Source: Pseudomonas putida | GTDB taxonomy: Bacteria > Pseudomonadota > Gammaproteobacteria > Pseudomonadales > Pseudomonadaceae | Assembly (NCBI RefSeq): GCF_028682395.1 | Contig: NZ_JANHLC010000002.1 | Coordinates: 558,001-622,000, forward strand | Reading direction: 5' to 3' | Length of the DNA stretch: 64,000 nucleotides | Shown here: in pieces, positions 54,539 through 63,744 of the stretch | Numbering within the stretch: the first letter of the stretch is position 1 | Layout of the letters: each line of letters begins with the position of its first letter | Position numbers and translations under genes: made by a program | The notes under the pieces: model-generated | Told to the model about the DNA's origin: nothing | The model's database searches: none | What the model saw: only the letters and a program-made list of their open reading frames with translations

Positions 54539-56113
54539 TCACGTACGAAAGTGCACGACCAGGCCTTGCAGTTCCTGCCCCAGGCGCGCCAGCTCGACAC
54601 TGGCCGAAGCGATCTCGCTACCGGCCTGGGCCGACTCGTCGGCCGTCTCGCGCACATGCAGCACACTGCGATTAATCTCGCCGACCACGGTGGTCTGCTC
54701 CTCGGCCGCACTGGCGATCAACAGGCTCATCTGCTGGATCTCCGAGACCTGGCGGGTAATGGCCGCCAGGGCATCGCCGGTATTGCGCACGCCCATCACC
54801 GTGGATTGGGTCTGCTCGACGCTGGACTGCATGATCCGCGTACTTTCGTTGGCGATCTGCTGCAGACCGGTGATCAACTGCTCGATCTCTTCCGACGATT
54901 GCTGGGTGCGTTGCGCCAGGCTGCGCACCTCATCCGCAACCACGGCAAAACCACGCCCGGCCTCGCCGGCACGGGCCGCCTCGATGGCCGCGTTGAGCGC
55001 CAGCAGGTTGGTCTGCCCGGCCACCGCCTTGATCACACCCAGCACACTGCCGATCCGTTCGATTTCCTGGTGCAGGCGGCTCATGGACTCGGCGGAGATC
55101 CCCACCTCCCCCGCCAGGCTCTCGATCTGGGCAATGGCATTGCGCGAAATATCCGAGGCGCCACTGGCTTCGCTGTCGGCCTGGCGCGCGGCACTGGCGG
55201 CGTCTTCCGAATTGCGCGCGACCTTGCGCACCATGGCGGTCATTTCATCAATCGCGTGGGCGACCATATCGGTTTCCGAACGCTGGCTGGCGGTCCCGGC
55301 CTGGGTCTGGGTGGTGATGGTCGCCAACTGCCCGGCCGAAGCGGCCAGTTGCGCCGAACCGCAGCCGATCCGGGTAATGACCTCGCGCAGACGCTGGCTC
55401 ATATCGCCCATGGCACGCAGCAGTTGGCCCAGTTCGTCGTGACGCTCGCTATGCAGTTCCACGGTCAGGTCGCCATGGGCGATACGCTCGGCCGCGATCA
55501 GGGTTTCGCGCAGCGGCAGGACGATCTGCCGGCCAATGATCCAGGCAATCAATGCGCCGAAAATCAACGCCGCCGCCGTGACACCCCACAGAATCGCCAC
55601 CACCGAGTCGACCCCGGCCGCCGCCCGCTCCTCTTCCTTTTTGTAGACTTCGTTGATGGTGTCCTGCAGGGCGGACAATCGGTCATTGACCTTGACGATC
55701 CCGGCCGCATTCTGCCCATTGGCCGCCAGCGCCTCCTGGTGCGCCTTGACGTAGGCGTCCAGCCCTTCGTTCAGGCGTTGTATGGTTTGCAGGTCCTCAG
55801 CGGGCCACTGGCCATTCTCGATATCCTTGAGCACATTGGACAGCTCGGTCTTCAGCGTCTGCTGGTGGGCATCATGGGTTGCCAGCTGTGCGCGATCGGC
55901 TGTCAGGGCGTAGGTGAAATTCGCTTCACGGGCATAGACCGTCTCATCGAAGAGCGCGCCAAGTCGATTGATCCGCACAAACGAAGACTGGTCATTGCGC
56001 AGGCCCTCCAGGCCTGTGACCGCCAGCCATACGGCCAATGCCAGCATCAGTCCGAAACCCAGGCCCAGCTTGCGGGTAACGGTCAGATTTTCCAGAGACA
56101 GCATGCGCAACAT
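54539..56113 (-). CDS. Methyl-accepting chemotaxis protein with four-helix-bundle sensor and HAMP
   Basis: The 524-residue protein starts at an ATG with AAGGAG 5 nt upstream. It begins with a short cytosolic tail and a first helix (about 12-32), then a periplasmic helical bundle (about 35-190) of 4HB type, a second helix (about 188-210), a HAMP domain (IVLPLRETLIAAERIAHGDLT), and a signalling domain with [37 protein letters not shown]. It would sense a periplasmic ligand or a binding protein. It is separate from the FIST receptor by a 425-nt gap. The 5' extension of the frame to 56215 lacks a ribosome site. Confidence 0.94.
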   Translation of the reverse strand: MLRMLSLENLTVTRKLGLGFGLMLALAVWLAVTGLEGLRNDQSSFVRINRLGALFDETVYAREANFTYALTADRAQLATHDAHQQTLKTELSNVLKDIENGQWPAEDLQTIQRLNEGLDAYVKAHQEALAANGQNAAGIVKVNDRLSALQDTINEVYKKEEERAAAGVDSVVAILWGVTAAALIFGALIAWIIGRQIVLPLRETLIAAERIAHGDLTVELHSERHDELGQLLRAMGDMSQRLREVITRIGCGSAQLAASAGQLATITTQTQAGTASQRSETDMVAHAIDEMTAMVRKVARNSEDAASAARQADSEASGASDISRNAIAQIESLAGEVGISAESMSRLHQEIERIGSVLGVIKAVAGQTNLLALNAAIEAARAGEAGRGFAVVADEVRSLAQRTQQSSEEIEQLITGLQQIANESTRIMQSSVEQTQSTVMGVRNTGDALAAITRQVSEIQQMSLLIASAAEEQTTVVGEINRSVLHVRETADESAQAGSEIASASVELARLGQELQGLVVHFRT

Positions 56114-56534
56114 AAACGCTCCTTGAGGGTGAGTGGAGCGCCGTATCACGCGGCGATCCTGCGGCCAACCGATGGAAAAACGCACACGCCAGGGCCCCTG
56201 ATCCATTCGAGGCACAAGGCGTTCAGCAAACGCCGAGCCAGACCCCTGGCGCCAACCACCAACCCGGGATCGACGGCAAAGGTCCTTGTATTACCAGGAC
56301 GAACTTTAACGTGCCTTCAATTAGCCATCATTGACTTGCCGCAATACTCCCGCCTTGCGGATCAGGCAAAAGCAGCCCCGTCGCTCGCCACCGCCGCACG
56401 CGTGCCGAGGCTTTTTGCAGCGGCATAAAAAAACCTCGCTCAAGGCGAGGTTTTCCCAGGGTGAACGCACCCTTTGCGCGGTTGGGCCGGTATGTCCCGG
56501 ACTAGAGCGGTGCGCGTCCTGATGATCACCCGAT
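56114..56534. promoter_or_regulatory. Intergenic region between AspT-like transporter and chemoreceptor gene
   Basis: About 420 bp without a supported gene. It contains the terminator of the AspT-like gene (56427-56454) and should contain the minus-strand promoter of the chemoreceptor whose ribosome site is at about 56119-56124. Small open frames here overlap the terminator and look like chance. Confidence 0.45.
56427..56454 (-). terminator. Rho-independent terminator of the AspT-like gene
   Basis: On the minus strand AAAACCTCGC (56454-56445) pairs with GCGAGGTTTT (56439-56430) around a 5-nt loop and is followed by a T run (seven A on the plus strand, 56427-56433). It lies about 80 nt after the transporter stop codon. 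Confidence 0.9.
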
Positions 56535-58220
56535 CTAAGCCGCCATAAAGACAATGATCGGGCCGCACACCGCCAGCAGTACATTGGAAATGGCGTAGCA
56601 AACGGTAAAACCGATCACCGGGGTACTGCTGCCGGACTGCTCGATAATTTTATTCATCGAGGCCGCCTCGGTCTGCGCCCCGGCCAGGGCACCGAGCAGG
56701 ATCATCGGGTGCAAGCGCAAGACATAACGCCCGAAATACAAGGCCACAATGGGCGGCAGCAAGGTCACGACCACCCCGGCCAGCACCAACGAGAGGCCAT
56801 GCTCCTGCATCGCCGACACCGCCGCCGGCCCGGCCAGCAAGCCCACCACGGCCCCGAAGGCGGTCAGGCCAAACTCGGAGAAGGCCCATTGCGCCGCCGG
56901 CGGCAGCGCGCCGATCTCGGGATGCCGGGAATTCCACCAGCCGATCACCAGCGCGGTTACCAGCACACCGCCCCCCACGCCCAACTCGACCGGCACCATG
57001 CCGATATGGGTCGACATCAAGCCGAGCAGCGAGCCCAGCACCATGCCCAGGGCATGCACGGCGATATCGGTCTTGTAATGGCTTTCACGGATCCGCCCGA
57101 GCTGCGCCGCCAGCGCCTCGACACTGGAGGCCCGGCCGATCAACGAAATGACATCGCCGCGCCGCAGCACCGTATTGGGCAGCAGGGGCAGGTCCAGGCC
57201 CTGGCGACTGATCCCCTTGAGAAAACAGCCCGGGCGCTCCGATTGCACCAGGCGTGTCTTGATTTCGTGAAGGGTCTTGCCGGCGAGTTCGGGCGAGGTC
57301 AGCACGATGTCGACCTCGCGCGTGGGAAACGATAGCGATTCGGGGTGATCGACCTCCGGCCCGACCCATTCTGGCAGCGCCCCGACCGCTTCACGCAGGG
57401 CATAGACCCCGACGATATCGCCAGCCGCCAGGACAAACCCGGGATCACGCTCGACAATCACCCCGCCCCGCACCACCCGCTCGACGCTCATGGCCGGGTG
57501 CAATTGCTCGATATCGGCGATGCTCTTGCCTTGCGCCGCCTGCTCAAGCACCCGGTGGGCACGCACCACGATACGGGTGTAGGGGATGCTGACAGCATCC
57601 TCGTTGCTGGCAATGCCCAGCTCCAGTTCCAGCTCGCGGGCCGAGGTGCGCAGGTCCACGCCCAGCAGCCTGGGGGCCACGGTGCCGACAAAGACAATCA
57701 GGCCGATGGTGCCGAACAGATAGGTAATGGCGTAGGCAATCGCCATATGACTGTTGAGCTGGGCCTTGGCCACCTCATCCAGCGGCAATTGACTGATGGC
57801 ACTGCTGGCCGTTCCCATAATGGCCGTGTCGGTCAATGCGCCTGCGCCCAGGCCTGCGGTAAAGCCGGCGTCGAATTCAAAGACAACATTCATCAGCAGG
57901 ATCGTGCCCAGTGCCGTGGCACAGAGCACCACGGAAAACAGCACCAGCTTGAGGGTCCCGCGATTGAGGCTGCCGAAAAACTCCGGCCCGCTCTTGAAGC
58001 CCACGGCGTAGATGAACAACACAAAGAACACCGACTTCAAGACATGGGGCACCTCCAGCCCGATCTGGCCAATCAACAGCCCCATCAGCAAGGCCCCCGC
58101 CACCGAGCCCAGATGGAAGCTGCCCAGGTGAATCCGGCCAATCAGCACACCGAGGGAAATCGCCAGGAATACGGCTATTTCGGGCGAGGAACGCAAGGCA
58201 TGAACAATGAAGTCGATCAT
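56535..58220 (-). CDS. AspT/YbjL-type transporter (aspartate:alanine exchanger family)
   Basis: The 561-residue membrane protein has two membrane halves, each of about five or six helices, separated by a soluble region (about 205-370) with two RCK_C-like domains. The text GSVAGALLMGLLIGQIGLEVPHVLKSVFFVLFIYAVGFKSGPEFFGSL and the second-half segment GVGGGVLVTALVIGWWNSRHPEIG ... AFSEFGLTAFGAVVGLLAGPAA are typical of the AAEx family. Members exchange acidic amino acids for alanine or move related anions. GGGAG stands 9 nt before the start. It is followed by its own terminator, so it is probably a single gene unit. The real substrate is not shown. Confidence 0.9.
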   Translation of the reverse strand: MIDFIVHALRSSPEIAVFLAISLGVLIGRIHLGSFHLGSVAGALLMGLLIGQIGLEVPHVLKSVFFVLFIYAVGFKSGPEFFGSLNRGTLKLVLFSVVLCATALGTILLMNVVFEFDAGFTAGLGAGALTDTAIMGTASSAISQLPLDEVAKAQLNSHMAIAYAITYLFGTIGLIVFVGTVAPRLLGVDLRTSARELELELGIASNEDAVSIPYTRIVVRAHRVLEQAAQGKSIADIEQLHPAMSVERVVRGGVIVERDPGFVLAAGDIVGVYALREAVGALPEWVGPEVDHPESLSFPTREVDIVLTSPELAGKTLHEIKTRLVQSERPGCFLKGISRQGLDLPLLPNTVLRRGDVISLIGRASSVEALAAQLGRIRESHYKTDIAVHALGMVLGSLLGLMSTHIGMVPVELGVGGGVLVTALVIGWWNSRHPEIGALPPAAQWAFSEFGLTAFGAVVGLLAGPAAVSAMQEHGLSLVLAGVVVTLLPPIVALYFGRYVLRLHPMILLGALAGAQTEAASMNKIIEQSGSSTPVIGFTVCYAISNVLLAVCGPIIVFMAA

Positions 58221-58308
58221 TGAGGCAGCTCCCAGGCACGGGCCTTGAAAGCCTGAGTGTAGCTAGCAAATATCCGCCACCCACTGGCGACACCAAGCCG
58301 CGCAACCG

Positions 58309-59970
58309 CTATTTTTTCGGCGGTTCCTGGGCGGGCGCCATAAACCATTTCTCCCTGGGGACGGACTTCGCCTCCAGAGGGTCCGCCAGATAGTGTGGCG
58401 ACATGATCTGCACGCCGTACTCGTTGAACACATCCTGGATATTGGCGTGCAACATGCTCAACAACTCGGCCCGGGGCCGGGGTTCGCTGGGGATGGCCTG
58501 GGCCACCAGGCGATACTCCGGGTAGAAATCAGACAGCGCGGTCTGGAACACCTGGGGCGGCGGCTGCCTGAGGATCCCCTCGGTGCGCGCCGCCGCTTCC
58601 AGCAACATGGCCTCGACCTGTCGCCAGGGCGTGTCGTAGCCGATGGTCACCGTGGTGTCGACCACATAGCCGGCGCCATGCACCGTGCGCGAGTAGTTCT
58701 TGGTCACCGTGCCGGTGATCATCGAATTGGGAATGGTCAGCACCTCGCCCAGGCCGGTGCGGATCCGGGTGGTAAACATCCCCAGCTCGCTGACCGTGCC
58801 CTCGTGTTCACCAATACGCACGAATTCGCCGACGCGCAGGGTGCGGGTATAGGTCAGGATCAAACCGGCCGCCGCCTGCCCCACCACACTGGAAGCCCCG
58901 AGGGAAATCATCAGGCCCACCAGCACCGAGAGCCCCTTGAACGCTTCGGTGCCCGAACCCGGCAAATAGGGATAGGCCATGGCCAGGGCAAACAGCCAGA
59001 TGGCCAGGGAGGTCAGCTTGGTCGTGGTGGGCAGGGTTTCATCATTCAGCCAGGTGAAAATCCCAGGGACGGCCATGCGCCGGAGCACCCGTCGACTGAG
59101 TTCACTGGCACCACGGGCAATGAAGAAAATCACGATGGCCAGCACCAGCCCGGGAATCGAACCGATGATGGCGTCCAACAGGTAACTGGATACATCCAGC
59201 AGGTAGACATTGAGGCTCTCGCCCCACGGCCGGGTGTACGGGAACCGCGACAGGACAAAGCTCAGCCACTCATAGGCGAGCAGCAGGATCAACGCCCAGC
59301 GCAGCAGCCAGAACAGCCGGCTAATCAAGGGAGACAGGTAGTTGATATCCAGTATGGGCGTCTGCCCGACCTTGATGGCCTGGGAGTGGCGCTCCATCAA
59401 CGCGGTCAGGCGTTCCAGCAGCTTGCGCCGAATAAAATGAATGCTCTTGAGCGCGGCGATAAACAACACCGTGGCCAGCACGGAAAAACCGATCGCCTCT
59501 AGGATAAAACGCAGGCTGCGCGCCTCCTGCGTCTCGCTCACGACCTGGCGCAGATTGTCGGCGGCGCTTTGTGCTGCCTCGAAGGTCGAGCTGAACGCCA
59601 CGGGGTCGACATCCTTGGGCGCCACGATAAAGGCCCGCCTCTCCCCCAGCAGCACCAGGTAGCTTTCCCTGATCGGATCGATCCGTACCGCCAGCTGCTC
59701 GTTACCCTCCAGGGCTTCACCGATTACTGCCTTGGCCCGCTTGACCCGCAACTCCGGCGATTCGCCCAATACCGTGGCGCGAAAGACCATGATGCTGCGG
59801 TTGCTCACCTTGAGTTCGGCAGTGGGCGTCGCCTTGGGCGAATCGCCCTCAAGGGGAAGGTCGGCAGCCACCACCAGCACCGGCAGCAGCAGGCTCAGGC
59901 AGAGCAGCCAGCACCCTTGCCGCCAACGGTACAGGGCGCTTGTCGCACCGATCTTTCGAACATGTCCCAT
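58309..59970 (-). CDS. MscS-family mechanosensitive channel
   Basis: From the ATG at 59970 (AGGTGA 9 nt upstream; an in-frame GTG at 59982 is less likely) the protein is 553 residues. It has a signal peptide (LLCLSLLLPVLVVAADLP), a periplasmic region (about 40-150), several membrane helices, and the MscS core. In the core the pore helix has Gly and Ala packing (VGLMISLGASSVVGQAAAGLILTYTR), followed by LRVGEFVRIGEHEGTVSELGMFTTRIRT and IPNSMI in the beta domain. It would open under membrane tension during osmotic downshock. Size and periplasmic extension fit the larger YbdG/YnaI-like members. Confidence 0.9.
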   Translation of the reverse strand: MGHVRKIGATSALYRWRQGCWLLCLSLLLPVLVVAADLPLEGDSPKATPTAELKVSNRSIMVFRATVLGESPELRVKRAKAVIGEALEGNEQLAVRIDPIRESYLVLLGERRAFIVAPKDVDPVAFSSTFEAAQSAADNLRQVVSETQEARSLRFILEAIGFSVLATVLFIAALKSIHFIRRKLLERLTALMERHSQAIKVGQTPILDINYLSPLISRLFWLLRWALILLLAYEWLSFVLSRFPYTRPWGESLNVYLLDVSSYLLDAIIGSIPGLVLAIVIFFIARGASELSRRVLRRMAVPGIFTWLNDETLPTTTKLTSLAIWLFALAMAYPYLPGSGTEAFKGLSVLVGLMISLGASSVVGQAAAGLILTYTRTLRVGEFVRIGEHEGTVSELGMFTTRIRTGLGEVLTIPNSMITGTVTKNYSRTVHGAGYVVDTTVTIGYDTPWRQVEAMLLEAAARTEGILRQPPPQVFQTALSDFYPEYRLVAQAIPSEPRPRAELLSMLHANIQDVFNEYGVQIMSPHYLADPLEAKSVPREKWFMAPAQEPPKK

Positions 59971-60138
59971 GGGGCTCGTCACCTAGAACGCTGGCTTATA
60001 CATGGGAGCGTAGAACAGCTTTGTGGCGCGGGCGCCGCAGATTGCTCAAGCAGCAGGCCTCCCTCTCCTGCCGCCACTATCGCCGGGCTGAGCGCAAGTG
60101 CCTGGGCGCGCGGTCGGACGCGCCAGTAGCCGACACTC

Positions 60139-60618
60139 CTAGCCTTGCAGCGCCGCCTGAATCACCGCGATATCGATCTTGCCCATCTGCATCATCGCCT
60201 CGAATGCGCGCTTGGCCGCGGCACGATCAGGATGGGCGAGCGCCTCCATCAGGACACGCGGCGTGATCTGCCAGGACAGCCCCCAGCGGTCCTTGCACCA
60301 ACCGCAATCGCTGGCCTCGCCGCCGTTTCCGACAATCGCATGCCACAAGCGATCGGTTTCAGCCTGGTCATCGGTGGCCACCTGGAACGAAAACGCCTCG
60401 GAGTGCTTGAACGCCGGCCCGCCGTTCAAACCCAGGCAAGGGATCCCCAGCACCGTGAACTGGACCGTGAGGACATCCCCTGCCTTACCTGCCGGATAGT
60501 CGGCCGGCGCACGAAACACCGCGCCCACCGCACTGTCCACGAAGGTCTGGGCGTAGAACGTCGCAGCGTCCAGCGCACCACCGTCGAACCAGAGGCAAAT
60601 CGTGTTCTTGCTGAGCAT
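60139..60618 (-). CDS. VOC-superfamily protein (PhnB-like)
   Basis: The 160-residue protein from the ATG at 60618 (GGAG, 7 nt spacer) begins ICLWFDGGALDAATFYAQTF and contains CWCKDRWGLSWQITP-like text near residue 115 (DCGWCKDRWGLSWQI) and MMQMGKIDIAVIQAA at the end. These are features of the PhnB-like branch of the vicinal-oxygen-chelate fold, often annotated as 3-demethylubiquinone-9 methyltransferase-like. No substrate is known for most of them. A longer in-frame ORF reaches 60726 but lacks a ribosome site. Confidence 0.88.
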   Translation of the reverse strand: MLSKNTICLWFDGGALDAATFYAQTFVDSAVGAVFRAPADYPAGKAGDVLTVQFTVLGIPCLGLNGGPAFKHSEAFSFQVATDDQAETDRLWHAIVGNGGEASDCGWCKDRWGLSWQITPRVLMEALAHPDRAAAKRAFEAMMQMGKIDIAVIQAALQG

Positions 60619-60971
60619 GTCGGCGCTCCAGAAAACAGGAATGGGCAGATTCATTCTAGACCCCCAGGCGCAACTCGCTTTGTCTGCATAAGCGGCGAAC
60701 CCTCGCCAATTGACGCCCCCGGACAACGCTGGTAGAACGGATAACTACAGTATTTACTGTAATTATCCGGAGCCCTTATGTGACTAAAACCACAACACAC
60801 ACCAGCGCCTTGCGCCTTCGCCCTGCTTGCCCCGGTCCTTAACCGGTCGGCCAAGCCCTTCCCCTTGAATCAAGCGCCGTCCACGGCCTCAGGTTAGAGC
60901 TGACTCAAGCCTGCGCCACCCTGGAAAACGGCCTCTCAAACCTTGCTTGCTATTGTCTAAATGGAAATGCC
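60619..60971. promoter_or_regulatory. Intergenic region with a long palindrome and a start-stop codon pair
   Basis: No supported gene in 353 bases. It contains a 28-bp palindrome (60740-60767), then CCGGAG and ATG immediately followed by TGA (60778-60783). It separates the minus-strand VOC gene from the plus-strand hydrolase gene and should contain both promoters. Confidence 0.5.
60740..60767. promoter_or_regulatory. 28-bp palindromic operator candidate
   Basis: Thirteen-base arms, GATAACTACAGTA (60740-60752) and TACTGTAATTATC (60755-60767), pair with one mismatch around TT. The core TACAGTA-TT-TACTGTA is a perfect dyad. It lies about 120 bp upstream of the VOC gene start and about 205 bp before the hydrolase gene. 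It has the symmetry of a dimeric repressor site. It is not a LexA box, which reads CTGT-N8-ACAG. Confidence 0.75.
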
Positions 60972-62351
60972 ATGTACCCTTCACACCTCAATAAAAACAA
61001 ACTGCGCGTGATCGCAAGTGTGATCTCTCTCTGCATCCCCTTCGCGGCCTCGGCCGGCAACGATACGGCGGCCGCGGCGCCATCGCCGGACAAGATCGGC
61101 ACCGCCCAGGGTTTCCTCACGCTGTCGCCCGAACTTCAGCCTGGCACCTACCGCAACGTCGACAAAATCTTCAACACCCGTGCAATCGCCCGCGGCGAAC
61201 ACGTCTACCCGCTGCCAATGGCCGCGCAGCCGCTGACCTCCGTGAAATACTCACCCGATGGTCGGCAGAGCTACGACATCGATGACTTTTTGCAACGCAA
61301 CCACGTCGCAGGGCTGCTCCTGATCAAGGACGGCAAAATCGTGCTCGAGCGCTATGGCCAAGGCAACACCGCGGCCTCGAAGTGGACCTCGTTCTCGACC
61401 GGCAAATCGATCGTCTCGACCCTGGTCGGCGCGGCCATCAAGGATGGCAAGATCAAGAGCATCAATGACCCGGTGACAGACTACCTGCCTCAGATGAAGG
61501 GCACCGCCTATGACGGCGTCACAGTCCGCCAACTGATGCAGATGACCTCGGGCGTGAAATGGAACGAGAACTACCTGGACCCGGCGTCAGACTTCGCGGC
61601 GATGTTCCAGTGCATGGTGGACGGCAAACACAATTGCATCCTCGGGGTCATGTCCAAGCTCACACGCGCGGCCAGACCCGGCACCCAGTTCAACTACAAG
61701 ACCGGCGAAACCCATATGGAAGGCGAGGTGCTGACCGCTGCGCTGGGCGGCGAATCGCTGTCGAGTTACCTGTCGCGCAAGATCTGGGCGCCGATGGGCA
61801 TGGAGTCCGATGGCTACTGGCTGCTGGAATCGAAGGACGGCAAGGAATTTGCCGGCGGCTCCCTGAGCATGACCTTGCGCGACTATGGCCGGTTCGGCGC
61901 GTTCATCCTCAACGATGGCGTCATCAATGGTACCGCCGTGCTGCCTGAAGGCTGGGTGGCCGAGGCCAGCCGACCAACACCGGATGCGCCGCAGAACCAG
62001 TCGGGGGTGCTGTACTCGGTCGCCAATGCCCACCCGCAACCGCATTCCTACCCGATGGGCTACGGCTATAACTGGTGGTCCTACCCTGCAGCCGAATGGC
62101 CGGTCTGGGATGGTCTGACTGACAGAACAATCTGGGGCGATGATGCCTACACAGGCACGCCCGTGCAGACCTTTGCGAATCTGTCCGGGACCTTCACCGC
62201 TGACGGCGTCTTCGGTCAGTTTATCCACGTCAACCAGAGGGAAGGCTTGGTCGCCGTCGTCCTGAGCGCGTGGCCAACACCCTGGATCGATCCAAAAGAG
62301 CACGAGACCTACAGCTTCCTCGACGCCGCCACCGCGCAGTTAAAGCGCTGA
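60972..62351 (+). CDS. Serine hydrolase, beta-lactamase class C / 6-aminohexanoate-dimer hydrolase-like
   Basis: The 459-residue protein has a signal peptide (VIASVISLCIPFAASAG), then a penicillin-binding/class C beta-lactamase fold. The catalytic SxxK is Ser142-Thr-Gly-Lys145 (SFSTGKSIVSTLVG), and MTSGVKWNENYLDPASD follows in the place usual for this family. Later text includes YKTGETHMEG and GYGYNWW. The region after MTSG matches NylB-like esterases and amide hydrolases better than true beta-lactamases. It would act in the periplasm or outside the cell. The substrate is not known. Its terminator is about 70 nt after the stop. Confidence 0.88.
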   Translation: MYPSHLNKNKLRVIASVISLCIPFAASAGNDTAAAAPSPDKIGTAQGFLTLSPELQPGTYRNVDKIFNTRAIARGEHVYPLPMAAQPLTSVKYSPDGRQSYDIDDFLQRNHVAGLLLIKDGKIVLERYGQGNTAASKWTSFSTGKSIVSTLVGAAIKDGKIKSINDPVTDYLPQMKGTAYDGVTVRQLMQMTSGVKWNENYLDPASDFAAMFQCMVDGKHNCILGVMSKLTRAARPGTQFNYKTGETHMEGEVLTAALGGESLSSYLSRKIWAPMGMESDGYWLLESKDGKEFAGGSLSMTLRDYGRFGAFILNDGVINGTAVLPEGWVAEASRPTPDAPQNQSGVLYSVANAHPQPHSYPMGYGYNWWSYPAAEWPVWDGLTDRTIWGDDAYTGTPVQTFANLSGTFTADGVFGQFIHVNQREGLVAVVLSAWPTPWIDPKEHETYSFLDAATAQLKR

Positions 62352-62420
62352 AGGGATGCCCGATCTGACCCGCCCGCCGGGCTAAAACACCGCGCTGTTC
62401 CATAGCCCGCTATCCATAAG

Positions 62421-62455
62421 AAGCCCCGCCAGCATCCGCTGGACGGGGTTTCTTT
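62421..62455 (+). terminator. Rho-independent terminator after the serine hydrolase gene
   Basis: A stem of AAGCCCCGCCAGC (62421-62433) with GCTGGACGGGGTTT (62438-62451, one bulged A) closes an ATCC loop and is followed by TCTTTC. It lies 70 nt after the stop codon. Confidence 0.8.
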
Positions 62456-62642
62456 CAGGCCGGTTCACAAGGTATCACCATCGACCCTCCACTCCTGAAT
62501 ACTGACCACGACACTCAATGCAGCCGGACAGCACAGGCTGCCTGGTCGCCCGAACGAAAGATTGTCGGGCGCCTCAAATCACCTTGATCGCCCAAGCTGA
62601 TAGCATTAGGCCTCTATTCCTATGGATATCAGGAGATTTCAT

Positions 62643-63428
62643 GTGAAGCGCTGGGTGTCTGGACTTCTAATCCCCCTATTAAGCACTGTCGCGAATGCTC
62701 AAGAGCCCTCTGAGCAAGACCTGCTATTGATGGCTGCGGCACAGAAAGCCGTTGCCACCTATAGAGACTCTGGCGTTGCAGGCATGGGGCAGGCCGTTGA
62801 TGAATGTGATGGACTGTTAAGTCGCGCCTCCTCCGAGGAAGACGTGGAGCACTGTGTTGCCTTGAACCTTGCCTCAATGCAGGTCGACGCTATCACCAGC
62901 GCCGCGAACCAGGCGCCGCGAACTAATCGATTCAAAGATGAGATGGTAGGTGCAAGCGCAGAGGAGCTGCTCAAGTTCTTCAACGTCAGCGCAGCGCTAG
63001 GAGACTTGGGGTCATATTTGAACGAACAAAATGCCAGGGTTCACCGCTTCGTTCTCATGGCTATTAACGCCCCCGGCACAACTAACAACAGCTCCGCAAT
63101 TAATAACAGCAGCTCAGCCAACCCGCTCAATGAAACCGCTGCAAAAGCCTTCACTCAGTTCTGGACTTCAACCGACTGCGAACAACTACAAGAACTGAGT
63201 CAATGGCCGCAGTTAGTTGAAAAACTCCAAACTAACGACGACCAACTATGCCGAACGTTTATCGAGATGCATAAACGAGTAGCCCATGTCGACGTCGTCG
63301 GAACTCAAGCACTCGCCGATGGGCGAGTCCGAGTGAGCGCGAATCTTGCTCTCGACCCTCAGGGCGAAATGAAACAAGAGGACAACTTCGTGATGGTTAA
63401 TGGGCGCTGGGTGTTATCTGCCCGCTGA
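62643..63428 (+). CDS. Secreted protein of unknown function
   Basis: From a GTG at 62643 the protein is 261 residues, with a signal peptide (VKRWVSGLLIPLLSTVANAQ) and a mostly helical mature part. AGGAG stands 7 nt before this GTG. The ATG at 62622 would put seven residues before the signal and has no ribosome site, and an ATG at 62640 is followed at once by TGA in another frame. Two Cys pairs are visible (DECDGLL and EHCVAL; STDCEQL and DDQLCRTF). An Asn/Ser-rich linker near residues 145-165 divides it in two parts. I do not recognise a family. It is preceded by a 190-bp AT-rich gap and followed by another gap, so it is probably monocistronic. Confidence 0.7.
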   Translation: MKRWVSGLLIPLLSTVANAQEPSEQDLLLMAAAQKAVATYRDSGVAGMGQAVDECDGLLSRASSEEDVEHCVALNLASMQVDAITSAANQAPRTNRFKDEMVGASAEELLKFFNVSAALGDLGSYLNEQNARVHRFVLMAINAPGTTNNSSAINNSSSANPLNETAAKAFTQFWTSTDCEQLQELSQWPQLVEKLQTNDDQLCRTFIEMHKRVAHVDVVGTQALADGRVRVSANLALDPQGEMKQEDNFVMVNGRWVLSAR

Positions 63429-63744
63429 CACCCCTCACATACGCCTGGCGCGCAGGCAAATAATTCGTTCCGATTCCCTATCCCTCGGTGATTCTGGTAA
63501 ATCGTTAAGCATGCGCCGGGCACCAAAAAATATATTGATACAGTTTTTTTGCTAAAACGTTTCACGCGTGTAGCATCCCGCTGGAAAACGAGTAACGCCC
63601 TTGGCGTGACGGCAATAGCGGCTAGCTAAAGCACAGGATTTAGCATTAAATGGCCATCTCTTGCTCGATGTAAGAACGCTATGGATAGCCCTAAACACGC
63701 CAATGGCAGTAGCGATTTTTTATTGGCGTGTCTCTAAGGAAAAA
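63429..63744. promoter_or_regulatory. Intergenic leader region of the last gene with hairpin
   Basis: No gene seen in 316 bases. A dyad ACACGCCAAT (63695-63704) with ATTGGCGTGT (63722-63731) forms a 10-bp stem with a 17-nt loop; its 3' arm ends 4 nt before the AAGGA ribosome site at 63736. A smaller stem ACGCC/GGCGT is at 63595-63607. The larger stem could modulate translation of the outer membrane protein gene. Confidence 0.55.

Noticed and set aside
54503..56428. 641-codon plus-strand frame opposite the chemoreceptor at 54539
   Set aside because: Complement of MCP coding sequence; low-complexity text only.
56321..56584. 87-codon minus-strand ORF in the gap before the AspT-like gene
   Set aside because: It spans the terminator at 56427-56454 and overlaps the end of the transporter gene; no ribosome site or motif.
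60740..60767. LexA (SOS) box
   Set aside because: The half sites are in the order ACAG...CTGT, opposite to the LexA consensus CTGT...ACAG.
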